The notes below the pieces were generated by a model. The model had not been told where the DNA came from and searched no databases. It saw only the letters and a list, made by a program, of their open reading frames with translations. This document shows, one piece after another, positions 1-8,593 of a DNA stretch of 47,157 nt. This stretch comes from Comamonadaceae bacterium. GTDB taxonomy: Bacteria > Pseudomonadota > Gammaproteobacteria > Burkholderiales > Burkholderiaceae. The stretch is from NCBI GenBank assembly GCA_947374535.1, contig CANCCJ010000012.1, forward strand, positions 1-47,157. Direction: 5' to 3'. The position numbers and the translations under genes were made by a program. Within the stretch, counting starts at the first letter, position 1; each line of letters starts with the position of its first letter.

Positions 1-162
1 CACGCTCTTCAATGAGTAAATGTTTTTGGCAATGCTGTTTGAACCAAAGGGTTCTGCATAGTGATTACCAGTTGTGTAAGCAATTGATGTATCGCTCCAA
101 TCAGCAGCTTGTGCACAAACTGCAGCAGCAGCCATGGCAACGAGGGCAATTTTCTTTTTCAT
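1..162 (-). CDS. Tsx/OmpK-like outer membrane nucleoside channel (partial, N-terminus)
   Basis: The 3' part lies outside the window; the first 54 codons are visible. The start ATG is at 162, preceded by AAGGAAACT at a good Shine-Dalgarno distance. Residues 1-20 are a Sec signal peptide (MKKKIALVAMAAAAVCAQAA). The mature start DWSDTSIAYTTGNHYAEPF followed by KNIYSLKSV matches, from memory, the first strand of the Tsx-like nucleoside channel/OmpK family. It follows the nucleoside ABC importer genes on the same strand, which supports a role in passive entry of nucleosides across the outer membrane. The family call rests on about 35 mature residues, so another outer-membrane barrel is possible. 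Confidence 0.6.
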   Translation of the reverse strand, partial: MKKKIALVAMAAAAVCAQAADWSDTSIAYTTGNHYAEPFGSNSIAKNIYSLKSV

Positions 163-202
163 TTTTAAGTTTCCTTCAAGGTTAAAAAAACAGTTGTGCA
201 AA

Positions 203-228
203 ACGGATGCCAGAAAACCAGCATCCGT
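203..228 (-). terminator. Hairpin between bmp gene and Tsx-like gene
   Basis: ACGGATGC at 203-210 and GCATCCGT at 221-228 form a perfect 8-bp stem with a 10-nt loop. On the minus strand it is followed by TTTTGC and, further on, a run of seven T. It lies 9 nt after the stop of the BMP gene and before the Tsx-like gene. It could be a terminator or a partial terminator that lowers expression of the outer-membrane gene relative to the importer. Confidence 0.6.
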
Positions 229-236
229 TGTTTTAA

Positions 237-1379
237 TTACTTAGCGCCGGGCACTTTGCCTTCCACGCCTTTGACGTAGAAGTTGATACCGCTCAAGAAC
301 TTGTCGTCAGCGATTTCATCTTTCTTCAAGATGACTTTGCCCGTGTTGTCAACGAGTGGGCCTTTCCAGATGGCGAAGCTGCCGTCTTTCAAACCCTTTT
401 TGACTTCGTCCACTTTGGCTTTGGTTTCTGCGGGCACGTCTTCGGCGATGGACACGAGGTCAATCGCGCCGTCTTTCACGCCAGACCATGTGTGTGTGCC
501 GCCGGTCCACTTGCCGTCCAAGGCATCGCGGGTGGCTTTGATGTAGTAGGGCGTCCAGTTGATGACGGCAGAAGCCAAGTGGGCTTTAGGGCCGTAGGCG
601 GTCATGTCTGAGTCCCAACCAAAAGCGCGCTTGCCTTTGTCTTGTGCTGTTTTCAACACGGCGGGAGAGTCAGTGTTTTGGAACAAGATGTCCGCACCAC
701 CGTTGATCAACGAGGTGGCAGCTTCTGTTTCTTTCGGTGGGTTGAACCACTCGTTGACCCAGACCACTTTGGTCTTGACTTTGGGGTTGCTGGATTGCGC
801 GCCCAAGGTGAAGCTGTTGATGTTGCGAATGACTTCAGGAATAGCAATCGAGGCCACCACACCCAAGGTGTTGGTTTTGGTCATCTGGCCAGCGATCACG
901 CCAGCCATGTAGGCGCCTTCGTAGGTGCGGCTGTCGTAGGTGCGCATGTTGGGCGCTTGTTTGTAGCCGGTGGCGTGCTCGAACTTGACATCAGGTGTGT
1001 CAGCGGCCACTTTGAGCATGGGTTCCATGTAACCGAAGGTGGTGCCGAAAATCAGCTTGTTGCCTTGGCCCACCATGTCGCGCAAAACGCGCTCGGCATC
1101 CGCCGATTCAGGCACGTTCTCAACAAAAGAGGTTTCAATCTTGTCGCCAAACTCGGCTTGCAAGGCTTTGCGTGCGTTGTCGTGTGCAAACGTCCAGCCG
1201 CCGTCGCCCACAGGGCCAACGTAGGCAAATGCGATTTTCAACGGCTCAGCTTTGGCAGCAGCGGCAGGCGCTTCGGCAGGCTTGGCTTCTTCTTTTTTAC
1301 CGCAACCCACCAACACAGCAGCAGATACAGCGGTCAAGGCTGCAGCTTGCAACCAGCGACGTTTCAACAAGTTAGTCAT
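237..1379 (-). CDS. BMP family ABC transporter substrate-binding lipoprotein (nucleoside type)
   Basis: 380 aa. The periplasmic binding component of the ABC importer encoded just upstream. The N-terminus has positive residues, a hydrophobic stretch and the lipobox LVGC with the lipidated Cys at residue 26, followed by a charged, Ala/Pro-rich linker (about 27-45). The mature part opens with the BMP/PnrA signature (KIAFAYVGPVGDGGW) and covers the whole family length. Characterised BMP proteins bind purine nucleosides or related compounds. It is the last gene of an ATPase-permease-permease-binding protein series, 44 nt after the second permease. The purine nucleoside ligand is inferred from the family and from the purine genes nearby. 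Adenine or other nucleobases remain possible. Confidence 0.9.
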   Translation of the reverse strand: MTNLLKRRWLQAAALTAVSAAVLVGCGKKEEAKPAEAPAAAAKAEPLKIAFAYVGPVGDGGWTFAHDNARKALQAEFGDKIETSFVENVPESADAERVLRDMVGQGNKLIFGTTFGYMEPMLKVAADTPDVKFEHATGYKQAPNMRTYDSRTYEGAYMAGVIAGQMTKTNTLGVVASIAIPEVIRNINSFTLGAQSSNPKVKTKVVWVNEWFNPPKETEAATSLINGGADILFQNTDSPAVLKTAQDKGKRAFGWDSDMTAYGPKAHLASAVINWTPYYIKATRDALDGKWTGGTHTWSGVKDGAIDLVSIAEDVPAETKAKVDEVKKGLKDGSFAIWKGPLVDNTGKVILKKDEIADDKFLSGINFYVKGVEGKVPGAK

Positions 1380-1423
1380 GAAAAACCCTTTTAAAGAGAA
1401 CTACAAAAAAAGCGAACAAATTA

Positions 1424-2341
1424 TCAACCAGGAAAGAACGGTTTCCCGATCGAGGCAGGCATGTTGACCCTGAGCCAACGCGGATTTTTTGAAATCAACG
1501 CCAACACCACGATGGTGGACAGGTAGGGCAACATGCTCAAAAACTGGCTGGGCACATCAATGCCGGTGGCCTGTAAATGGAACTGCAGCATGGTCACCCC
1601 GCCGAACAGGTATGCACCAAGCAATACACGTGCCGGGCGCCATGTGGCGAAGGTGGTGAGGGCCAGTGCGATCCAGCCCTTGCCTGCAATCATCCCTTCG
1701 ACCCAAAGCGGTGTGTAAACGACCGAGATATAAGCACCTGCTAAGCCACACAGCGCGCCACCCACAACCACGGCGAGCAAACGAATGCGCCGCACAGGAT
1801 AGCCCAAGGCATGCGCAGATTCAGGCGACTCGCCCACGGCACGCAAAACCAATCCAGAACGAGTGCGGTAAAGGAAATAAATCAATCCAAAAGTTAACGC
1901 AATCGTGGCGTACACCAAGGGGTGGTGCTTGAACAAAGCGGGGCCAACGAACGGAATGTCGGCCAACACAGGCACTTCAAATTGAATGCGCTCGGGCAAC
2001 TTGGCCTGCACATAGCTTGTGCCCACAAAGGCCGAGAAACCACCGCCAAACAAACTGAGCGCGAGGCCTGTGGCGTATTGGTTGGTGTTCATCCAAATCA
2101 CCAGCACACCGAACAGCGCGGCCATCAAAGCACCTGCACCCATGCCCGCCAAAAAACCCAAGGTGTCGCTGCCCGTGGTCACCACGGTGGCAAAACCTGC
2201 AATGGCCGCGCACAACATCATGCCCTCGGCACCGAGGTTGACGATGCCCGCTTTCTCATTGATCAAAAGGCCAAGAGAAGCCAACGCCAAAACGGTGCCT
2301 GCGTTCATGGTGGCGGCCCATAACAGTGCGTAAGTCTCCAT
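1424..2341 (-). CDS. ABC transporter permease, nucleoside type (NupQ-like)
   Basis: 305 aa. Inner-membrane permease of the BMP-type importer, with about 8-9 hydrophobic segments and the family motif NEKAGIVNLGAEGMM near residue 30. I chose the ATG at 2341, giving METYALLWAA. It shares one base with the TGA stop of the upstream permease (TGATG), which indicates translational coupling. A longer reading exists but would overlap the upstream gene by 57 nt. It probably forms a heterodimer with the preceding permease, as in NupPQ/YufPQ systems. Confidence 0.9.
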   Translation of the reverse strand: METYALLWAATMNAGTVLALASLGLLINEKAGIVNLGAEGMMLCAAIAGFATVVTTGSDTLGFLAGMGAGALMAALFGVLVIWMNTNQYATGLALSLFGGGFSAFVGTSYVQAKLPERIQFEVPVLADIPFVGPALFKHHPLVYATIALTFGLIYFLYRTRSGLVLRAVGESPESAHALGYPVRRIRLLAVVVGGALCGLAGAYISVVYTPLWVEGMIAGKGWIALALTTFATWRPARVLLGAYLFGGVTMLQFHLQATGIDVPSQFLSMLPYLSTIVVLALISKNPRWLRVNMPASIGKPFFPG

Positions 2342-3411
2342 CACAGTGCCTCTACTTTTGCAAAAAAGCGTATACGGTATTGCATCAATGTGTCGCACGC
2401 CAAAAGACTAAACAACAACAAACCTTGAAACACGCCCGTCAGTGAACGAGGCAAGCCCAAGCGCGATTGCGCCAGCTCGCCGCCGATGTAAAACATGCTC
2501 ATCAAGATGGCCGACAACACCATGCCCACCGGATGCAAGCGCCCCACAAAGGCCACGATGATGGCCGCAAAGCCGTAGCCCACCGGCACAAACGGCGTGA
2601 GCTGTCGCAGCGGCCCAGCCACTTCTAAAGCGCCAGCCAAACCCGCTGCAGCACCCGAGGTGAGCAACGCCAGCCACAAAGCCTTGCGTGACGAGAAGCC
2701 GGCATAACGCGCCGCATCAGGCGCCAAGCCACCCACCTGCTGCGCAAAGCCTGCATGCGTGCGAAACAAAAACACCCACAGCGCGCCCACGCCTGCGAGC
2801 GCCAGCAACACGCCAATGTTCACGCGTGTGCCCGTGATGAGCTTGGGGATTTGCGTGATGGCATCAAAGGTTTTGGTTTGCGGAAAGTTGTAGCCCAATG
2901 GGTCTTTCCACGGGCCGTACACCATGAAGTTGAGTGCCATGATGGCCACGTACACAAGCATGAGGCTGACCAAAATCTCACTCGCATGAAAGCGGTCGCG
3001 CAAGAACGCGGTGATGCCCGCCCACACCATGCCACCGGCAATGCCCGCGAGCAAGATGAGCACCCAAAAGCCCGAGCCTGTGTTGGCATCTGCCATCAGC
3101 GCCACGCCAGAGGCAAACACAGCGCCCATGACGAACTGGCCTTCTGCGCCAATGTTCCACACGTTGGAGCGAAAGCACACGGCCAAGCCCAACGCAATCA
3201 GCAACAGCGGCGTGGCCTTGACCATCAGCTCGGACAAGGCATACACGCTCTTGATAGGTTCCCAAAAGAACACTTGCAAACCGCGCACGGGGTCTTTGCC
3301 CAGCGCCACAAAAAGAATCACACCCAACACCACCGTGATGGCAAGCGCCAACAAAGGCGAGGCGTAGCGCCACACGTGAGAGGGCTGGGCACGCGGCTCA
3401 AGACGCAGCAT
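2341..3411 (-). CDS. ABC transporter permease, nucleoside type (NupP-like)
   Basis: 356 aa from the ATG at 3411 (MLRLEPRAQPSHVW). Multi-pass inner-membrane protein with the typical motif NVWNIGAEGQFVMGA around residue 90 and a first membrane segment near residues 17-37. The chosen start overlaps the 3' end of the ATPase gene by 14 nt, as expected for a coupled operon. A 16-residue longer reading exists but lacks homologous character. It is the partner permease of the following gene. Confidence 0.9.
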   Translation of the reverse strand: MLRLEPRAQPSHVWRYASPLLALAITVVLGVILFVALGKDPVRGLQVFFWEPIKSVYALSELMVKATPLLLIALGLAVCFRSNVWNIGAEGQFVMGAVFASGVALMADANTGSGFWVLILLAGIAGGMVWAGITAFLRDRFHASEILVSLMLVYVAIMALNFMVYGPWKDPLGYNFPQTKTFDAITQIPKLITGTRVNIGVLLALAGVGALWVFLFRTHAGFAQQVGGLAPDAARYAGFSSRKALWLALLTSGAAAGLAGALEVAGPLRQLTPFVPVGYGFAAIIVAFVGRLHPVGMVLSAILMSMFYIGGELAQSRLGLPRSLTGVFQGLLLFSLLACDTLMQYRIRFFAKVEAL

Positions 3412-4957
3412 GGCTGACCTCCTGCATTCCTGACACAAGCGGGTTGTCCCATAAGCCACTCATCCACGCACCGATGCGCGACACATTGGCCTCTTCGCGT
3501 GTGAGCGCGGGCGACAAGCGGCCTTCGGCCATCACATGCAAACGGTCTGACAGCTCTAACAATTCATCCAACTCCTCACTCACCACCAGCACCGCACAGC
3601 CTGCATCACGCAGGGCCAACAGTGCGGCGCGTATTTGTGCGGCTGCGCCCACGTCCACACCCCAGGTGGGCTGCGACACGATGAGCAACTTAGGTGCCGC
3701 TTCAATCTCGCGGCCTACCAAAAACTTTTGCAAATTGCCACCCGAGAGTGAACGCGCAGCCGCATCCGGCCCGCCCGCTTTCACTTGGTATTTGGCAATG
3801 ATGTTGGCCGCTTGGGTGTGCAGCATGTTCAGGTTGAGCCAACCCAAAGCACCGGCTGCACCGCCAGAGGCCACCGCATCATGGCGCGTCAGCAATAGGT
3901 TTTGCGCCAAACTCAAGCCAGGCACAGCGCCACGGCCCAAGCGTTCCTCTGGCACAAAGTGCAGGCCAAGGTCGCGGCGTTGGTCGGGGTTAAGTTGCCC
4001 CATCGCTTGGCCGCTGAGCTGAATGGTGTCAGGCGCCGCACGCCTATCTTCACCCGACAAGGCAAACAACAACTCGCGCTGACCGTTGCCCGACACACCG
4101 GCAATGCCCACGACCTCGCCTGCGCGCAATTGCAGGTTCACGCCGTTCAGGTCCAAACCAAAAGGGTCATCCGCTTTGAGCACCAAGTCATGCACGCTCA
4201 ACACGGCTGCGCCGGGCTTGTGTTCGCGCACGTTGAGCTCGGGCGGCAAGCTGCCGATCATCAATTGACTTAGCGAGGCATTGGTTTCTTGGCGCGGATC
4301 GCACACGCCTGTCACGCGGCCTGCACGCACCACGGTGCAAGCGGTGCACAGCGCACGAATTTCGTGCAACTTGTGGCTGATGTACAAAATGCTGCGGCCT
4401 TCAGACGCGATCTGTCGCAGCACCACAAATAGTTTTTCTACCGCTTGCGGCGTGAGCACTGAGGTGGGCTCGTCCAAGATGAGCAGCTGCGGGTTGGTCA
4501 GCAAAGCACGGATGATTTCCACGCGCTGCATCTCGCCCACACCCAAGGTGTGCACGGGTCGGGCTGGGTCAATGTCAAGGCCATATTGCGCAGCAGTGTC
4601 GGTGATGCGCTGTGTGACCTTGGCTAAGCTGAGCGACTTGTCTAAGCCCAGCCACACGTTCTCGGCCACGCTGAGCGTGTCAAACAAGCTGAAGTGCTGA
4701 AACACCATGCTGATGCCAAGGCGACGCGCCTCTTGCGGGTTGCGGATATTCACCACCTCGCCATTGAAGCGGATCTCACCCGCGTCGGGCTTGACCGCGC
4801 CGTAGATGATTTTCATCAGCGTCGATTTGCCCGCGCCGTTCTCGCCCAGCACGGCATGAATCTCACCGGGCTGCACCGTCAGGCTCACGGCATCGTTGGC
4901 GACCACAGCGGGGTAGCGCTTGGTGATGTGGGCAAGTTGCAGTCGGGGTTGAGTCAT
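3398..4957 (-). CDS. ABC transporter ATP-binding protein, duplicated NBD (NupO-like)
   Basis: 519 aa. Energises the nucleoside importer. The first nucleotide-binding domain has Walker A GENGAGKSTLMK near residues 38-49, the degenerate signature LGVGEMQRVEI and Walker B LLILDEPTSVL. The second half has the signature LSGGNLQKFLVGREI and a Walker B-like stretch LLIVSQPTWGVD, where the usual DEPT/ENPT is SQPT. Two fused domains are normal for this sugar/nucleoside importer class. It is the first gene of a four-gene minus-strand operon. No strong Shine-Dalgarno is visible in front of the ATG. Confidence 0.92.
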   Translation of the reverse strand: MTQPRLQLAHITKRYPAVVANDAVSLTVQPGEIHAVLGENGAGKSTLMKIIYGAVKPDAGEIRFNGEVVNIRNPQEARRLGISMVFQHFSLFDTLSVAENVWLGLDKSLSLAKVTQRITDTAAQYGLDIDPARPVHTLGVGEMQRVEIIRALLTNPQLLILDEPTSVLTPQAVEKLFVVLRQIASEGRSILYISHKLHEIRALCTACTVVRAGRVTGVCDPRQETNASLSQLMIGSLPPELNVREHKPGAAVLSVHDLVLKADDPFGLDLNGVNLQLRAGEVVGIAGVSGNGQRELLFALSGEDRRAAPDTIQLSGQAMGQLNPDQRRDLGLHFVPEERLGRGAVPGLSLAQNLLLTRHDAVASGGAAGALGWLNLNMLHTQAANIIAKYQVKAGGPDAAARSLSGGNLQKFLVGREIEAAPKLLIVSQPTWGVDVGAAAQIRAALLALRDAGCAVLVVSEELDELLELSDRLHVMAEGRLSPALTREEANVSRIGAWMSGLWDNPLVSGMQEVSHAAS

Positions 4958-5063
4958 CGCAAAAGTGGGTGTGATGTGAGTACAGGTTTTACAAAACGGG
5001 GGCTAGGTTACCAGCACTGCCTGCATGTCTTCTTGCAAGCACCGTGCCCGAATTTGGCGGGCA

Positions 5064-6383
5064 TCACAACACCAACATGGCGCGGAAGTCGTTCACATTG
5101 GTGTGCGTGGGACCGGTGACCACCAAGTCGCCCACGGCGTCGAAGAAACCGTAGGCATCGTTTCGGTCGAGGCAGTCGGCGGCCTTAACGCCTGCGGCCT
5201 CTGCGCGGGCCAAGGTGTCGGGCGTGACGCGAGCACCGGCGTTGTCTTCGATGCCGTCAATGCCATCGGTGTCAGCGGCAATGGCCCACACATGTGGCTG
5301 CGCTTGCAAGGCCACGGCGAGACCTAAGCAGAACTCACCGGCTCGGCCGCCCCTGCCTTTGGGCGTGCCAGCCGCTTGGGGACGAATGGTCACCGTAGTT
5401 TCGCCACCGCTCAGGATAACGCAGGGTTTTTGGAACGGTCCTTTGCCATGTGCCGCCGCACGCGCCAGCGCGGCGTGCACCTTGCCCACTTCGCGCGACT
5501 CGCCTTCTAACTCGTCGCTCAGCACATAGGCGTTCAGGCCAGCGGCACGAACCAGATCAGCGGCGGCGTCTAAAGATTGTTGGGGTGTCGCAATTAAGTG
5601 CACGGGCTGCTTGGCCCACTCGGGACTGGGCTTGGGCGTTTCTAACGCGCCAGCTTTCAGGGCGGCTTCAATGGCGGCGGGCACTTCTATTTTGTAGCGC
5701 TGCAGGATGGCCCACGCATCGGCACAGGTCGTCGCATCAGGCACGGTGGGACCGCTGGCAATGACGGAGGGGTCGTCGCCCGGCACATCGCTGATGGTGA
5801 GCGTCACCACTTGCGCAGGCGCACACGCAGCGGCCAAGCGGCCACCTTTGATGCGCGAGAGGTGCTTACGCACGCAGTTCATTTCGCCAATGCCAGCGCC
5901 ACTGTTGAGCAATTCGCGATTGATGCGTTGTTTGTCTTCCAGCGTCAAGCCTTCGGCGGGCAACGTGAGCAACGCCGATCCCCCCCCTGAGATGAGGCAC
6001 AACACCAAGTCGTCAGCCGTCAAGCCTTGCGTGAGCGCCAAGATGCGCTCGGCAGCGGCTAGGCCTGCTGCGTCAGGTACGGGGTGCGAGGCCTCGACCA
6101 CTTCAATGCGCTCAGGCACACCCGCAGGGCGAGGCGGGGTGTGGCCGTAGCGCGTGACCACCAAGCCCGACAAAGGCTTGTCGGCAGGCCATAGCGCTTC
6201 GACCGCTTGCGCCATGGCGCCACCGGCTTTGCCAGCGCCAAGCACCACGGTGCGGCCCTTGGGTGGGGGCGGCAAATAGGCGGCGGTGTTGTGCAGGGGC
6301 AAGGCACGTTTGACGGCGGCTTGGTAGAGCTCGGCTAAAAACTCGTTCGGTTGGGTGATGTGGCTAGCGTTCATAGGCAACAT
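5064..6383 (-). CDS. ttuD: Glycerate 2-kinase/TtuD (MOFRL family)
   Basis: 439 aa, full family length; MNASHI at 6374 is an alternative start. It has the N-terminal glycerate kinase domain with VVLGAGKAGGAMAQAV near residue 50, the central LISGGGSALLTLP and NCVRKHLSRIKGGRLA motifs, and the C-terminal MOFRL part with SGGETTVTI, GRGGRAGEF and AADTDGIDG. The older name is hydroxypyruvate reductase; biochemically characterised members phosphorylate glycerate to 2-phosphoglycerate. It can take glycerate from tartrate via ttuC, or from glyoxylate released by purine breakdown. It lies 21 nt downstream of the Bug protein gene and is probably cotranscribed with it and ttuC. Confidence 0.9.
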   Translation of the reverse strand: MLPMNASHITQPNEFLAELYQAAVKRALPLHNTAAYLPPPPKGRTVVLGAGKAGGAMAQAVEALWPADKPLSGLVVTRYGHTPPRPAGVPERIEVVEASHPVPDAAGLAAAERILALTQGLTADDLVLCLISGGGSALLTLPAEGLTLEDKQRINRELLNSGAGIGEMNCVRKHLSRIKGGRLAAACAPAQVVTLTISDVPGDDPSVIASGPTVPDATTCADAWAILQRYKIEVPAAIEAALKAGALETPKPSPEWAKQPVHLIATPQQSLDAAADLVRAAGLNAYVLSDELEGESREVGKVHAALARAAAHGKGPFQKPCVILSGGETTVTIRPQAAGTPKGRGGRAGEFCLGLAVALQAQPHVWAIAADTDGIDGIEDNAGARVTPDTLARAEAAGVKAADCLDRNDAYGFFDAVGDLVVTGPTHTNVNDFRAMLVL

Positions 6384-6404
6384 TGTGCCGTTTCACGCAA
6401 GCGC

Positions 6405-7385
6405 TCAATCAATGCTCACACCCGCGTCTTTGACCAATTTGGCAAATCGCTCGGTGTCGTCTTTGATCTGTTTCGCCATTTGCTCAGGCGTGTTGCCAAT
6501 TGGCTCAGCGCCAATGTCTTCCATTTTTTTCTTGAAGTCAGGCGCATTCACAATTTTGACAATTTCTGCATTCAAACGCACCACCACTTCACGCGGTGTA
6601 TTTGCAGGCACCAAGATGCCAAACCAAGTTCCGAGGTTGAAGCCTTTCAATCCCGACTCATCCAAGGTCGGCACATCTGGCAATGCGGGCGAACGTTTGG
6701 CCGTGGTAACGGCCAAGGCACGCAACTTCCCCGCCTTGATGTGAGACAAAACAGGCGTGATGGTGTCAAACGACATGGTGATTTGCCCACCTAACAAGTC
6801 GGTGGTCAGCGGACCGCTGCCTTTGTAGGGGATGTGCAAAAGCTCGACTCCACCCATGGACTCAAACTGCGCACCAATCAAATGCTGGCCCGTGCCATTG
6901 CCGTTAGAGCCGTAGGTCAACTTACCCGGGTTGGCTTTGGCCAATGTCAACAGTTCTTTGGTGGTTTTGGCTGCAACGTTTGGGTTGACTACCAACACAT
7001 TTGGCACCAACGCTACGGTGGTGACAGGTGCTAAATCTTTTTGAAAATCGTAAGGCAACTTTTTATAGACGCTGGATGCAATGGTGTGATGCACCGCACC
7101 CATCAGCAAGGTGTAACCATCAGGTTTTGACTTAGCCACAAAATCCGCACCTAAGGTCGCTCCCGCACCCGGTTTGCTCTCGACCACCACGGGTTGTCCT
7201 AAGCTCTTTGACAGTTCCTGACCTACTGCGCGAGCCAATACATCGGTGGTTCCGCCAGCGGGAAAAGGGACCACCAAGCTGATGGGTCTTGAAGGCCAAG
7301 CTTGCGCCCATGCTGAACCACTGGCGATGCATAAAGCGAGCGCTGTGGCATGGAAAACCACCTTTGAATAACGTAATTGGGTCAT
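6405..7385 (-). CDS. Bug/TctC family periplasmic substrate-binding protein
   Basis: 326 aa from ATG 7385 (MTQLRYSK). Sec signal peptide with a probable cut after SGSAWA. The mature protein begins QAWPSRPISLVVPFPAGG, the standard Bug/TctC opening, and contains GYTLLMG and YKGSGPLTTDLLGG. Such proteins bind small carboxylates or related ligands and usually serve tripartite tricarboxylate transporters. No TctA/TctB genes are present here. It sits 26 nt after ttuC and 21 nt before ttuD, so tartrate or a related hydroxy acid is a reasonable guess for the ligand, without direct sequence evidence. Confidence 0.9.
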   Translation of the reverse strand: MTQLRYSKVVFHATALALCIASGSAWAQAWPSRPISLVVPFPAGGTTDVLARAVGQELSKSLGQPVVVESKPGAGATLGADFVAKSKPDGYTLLMGAVHHTIASSVYKKLPYDFQKDLAPVTTVALVPNVLVVNPNVAAKTTKELLTLAKANPGKLTYGSNGNGTGQHLIGAQFESMGGVELLHIPYKGSGPLTTDLLGGQITMSFDTITPVLSHIKAGKLRALAVTTAKRSPALPDVPTLDESGLKGFNLGTWFGILVPANTPREVVVRLNAEIVKIVNAPDFKKKMEDIGAEPIGNTPEQMAKQIKDDTERFAKLVKDAGVSID

Positions 7386-7411
7386 GAGGGTGTGTCTCCA
7401 GATTGAAGCAA

Positions 7412-8491
7412 TCAACGTTGGGCAGATGCACGGATGCGATCGCACACCGCTTGTGTCACTTGCACGGTGGTGGCTTTGCCGCCTAAGTCTCCGGTGTGCA
7501 ACGCGACGTTGGCGGTGACAAACTCAACGGCTTCCATCAAAACATCGGCAGCGGCTTGTTCACCCACGTGTTCCAAGAGCATGACGCAACTCCAGAAAGT
7601 ACCTACAGGGTTTGCCAAACCTTTACCCATGATGTCGAAGGCCGAGCCATGAATGGGCTCAAACATGCTGGGGTAACGGCGTTCGGGGTCGATGTTGCCT
7701 GTGGGCGCAATGCCGAGGCTGCCTGCCAAGGCAGCGGCCAAGTCGCTCAAGATATCCGCGTGCAAGTTGGTCGCCACGAGGGTGTCCAGCGTTGCGGGGC
7801 GGTTGACCATGCGGGCGGTAGCTGCGTCGACCAGTTCTTTGTCCCACTTGACGTCGGGAAACTCTTGGCTGATTTCCACCGCAATCTCGTCCCACATCAC
7901 CATCGCATGGCGCTGCGCATTGGACTTGGTGATCACGGTCAACAACTTGCGAGGCCGCGATTGCGCCAACTTGAAGGCATAGCGCATGATGCGCTCCACA
8001 CCCGCGCGGGTCATCATGGACACATCGGTGGCCACTTCAATGGGGTGACCTTGGTGCGCGCGTCCACCCACGCCAGAGTACTCGCCCTCGGAGTTTTCGC
8101 GAACGATGACCCAGTCAAGGTCTTTGGGCGCACAGCGCTTCAACGGCGCATCAATGCCGGGCAAGATGCGCGTGGGGCGTACGTTGGCGTATTGGTCAAA
8201 GCCTTGGCAAATTTTGAGGCGCAGGCCCCACAGGGTGATGTGGTCGGGGATGTGTGGGTCGCCTGCAGAGCCAAACAAGATGGCATCCATGGGGCGCAGG
8301 GCATCGAGGCCGTCTTTGGGCATCATCTCGCCGTGGGTGCGGTACCAGTCGCCGCCCCAGCCAAAGGTAGTGAAGTTGAATTTGAAGTCTTGGCTGACCG
8401 AAGCCAGTGCCTCAAGGACGTGTTGGCCCGCAGGCACGACTTCTTTGCCAATGCCGTCACCAGGGATGCATGCGATGTTGTAGGTTTTCAT
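7412..8491 (-). CDS. ttuC: Tartrate dehydrogenase/decarboxylase (D-malate dehydrogenase family)
   Basis: 359 aa. A member of the isocitrate/isopropylmalate dehydrogenase superfamily: N-terminal IACIPGDGIGKEVVPAG, substrate-side segment ANVRPTRILPG, VIVRENSEGEYSGVGG, and the metal/NAD site region ATNLHADILSDLAAAL followed by FEPIHGSAFDIMGKG. The family converts tartrate to oxaloglycolate and glycerate, or D-malate to pyruvate, using NAD. The position beside ttuD and a divergent LysR gene resembles Agrobacterium ttu clusters, which favours tartrate. D-malate activity cannot be excluded from sequence. Confidence 0.88.
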   Translation of the reverse strand: MKTYNIACIPGDGIGKEVVPAGQHVLEALASVSQDFKFNFTTFGWGGDWYRTHGEMMPKDGLDALRPMDAILFGSAGDPHIPDHITLWGLRLKICQGFDQYANVRPTRILPGIDAPLKRCAPKDLDWVIVRENSEGEYSGVGGRAHQGHPIEVATDVSMMTRAGVERIMRYAFKLAQSRPRKLLTVITKSNAQRHAMVMWDEIAVEISQEFPDVKWDKELVDAATARMVNRPATLDTLVATNLHADILSDLAAALAGSLGIAPTGNIDPERRYPSMFEPIHGSAFDIMGKGLANPVGTFWSCVMLLEHVGEQAAADVLMEAVEFVTANVALHTGDLGGKATTVQVTQAVCDRIRASAQR

Positions 8492-8538
8492 GGGGCGCTC
8501 GAACTCAAAGGGTTGAAACAGAGCGCTACTTTATGGCT

Positions 8539-8581
8539 ATGAATAATTCATAAATTCTAATTTTTTCAATTCATTGTTGAA
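8539..8581. promoter_or_regulatory. Candidate LysR operator region between ttuC and lysR
   Basis: The 102-nt divergent region is AT-rich. It contains ATGAATAATTCAT (8539-8551), a perfect 6-1-6 inverted repeat, and TTCAA-N7-TTGAA (8565-8581). Such interrupted dyads between a LysR gene and its divergent target are the usual place for the regulator to bind. Assignment is by position and symmetry only. Confidence 0.45.
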
Positions 8582-8593
8582 TATGATTTAACA

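Noticed and set aside
642..1394. Long plus-strand frame opposite the BMP gene, and many similar long frames opposite xdhB, ttuC, ttuD, puuD and the NCS2 gene
   Set aside because: Composition is that of antisense shadows (His/Arg/Gly-rich, no family motifs), while the opposite strand holds a complete recognised gene.
2369..2374. GTATAC inside the second nucleoside permease gene region as another GntR site
   Set aside because: Flanks are C and G on the wrong sides (GCGTATACGG) and it lies inside coding sequence, so it does not fit the TGTATACA set.
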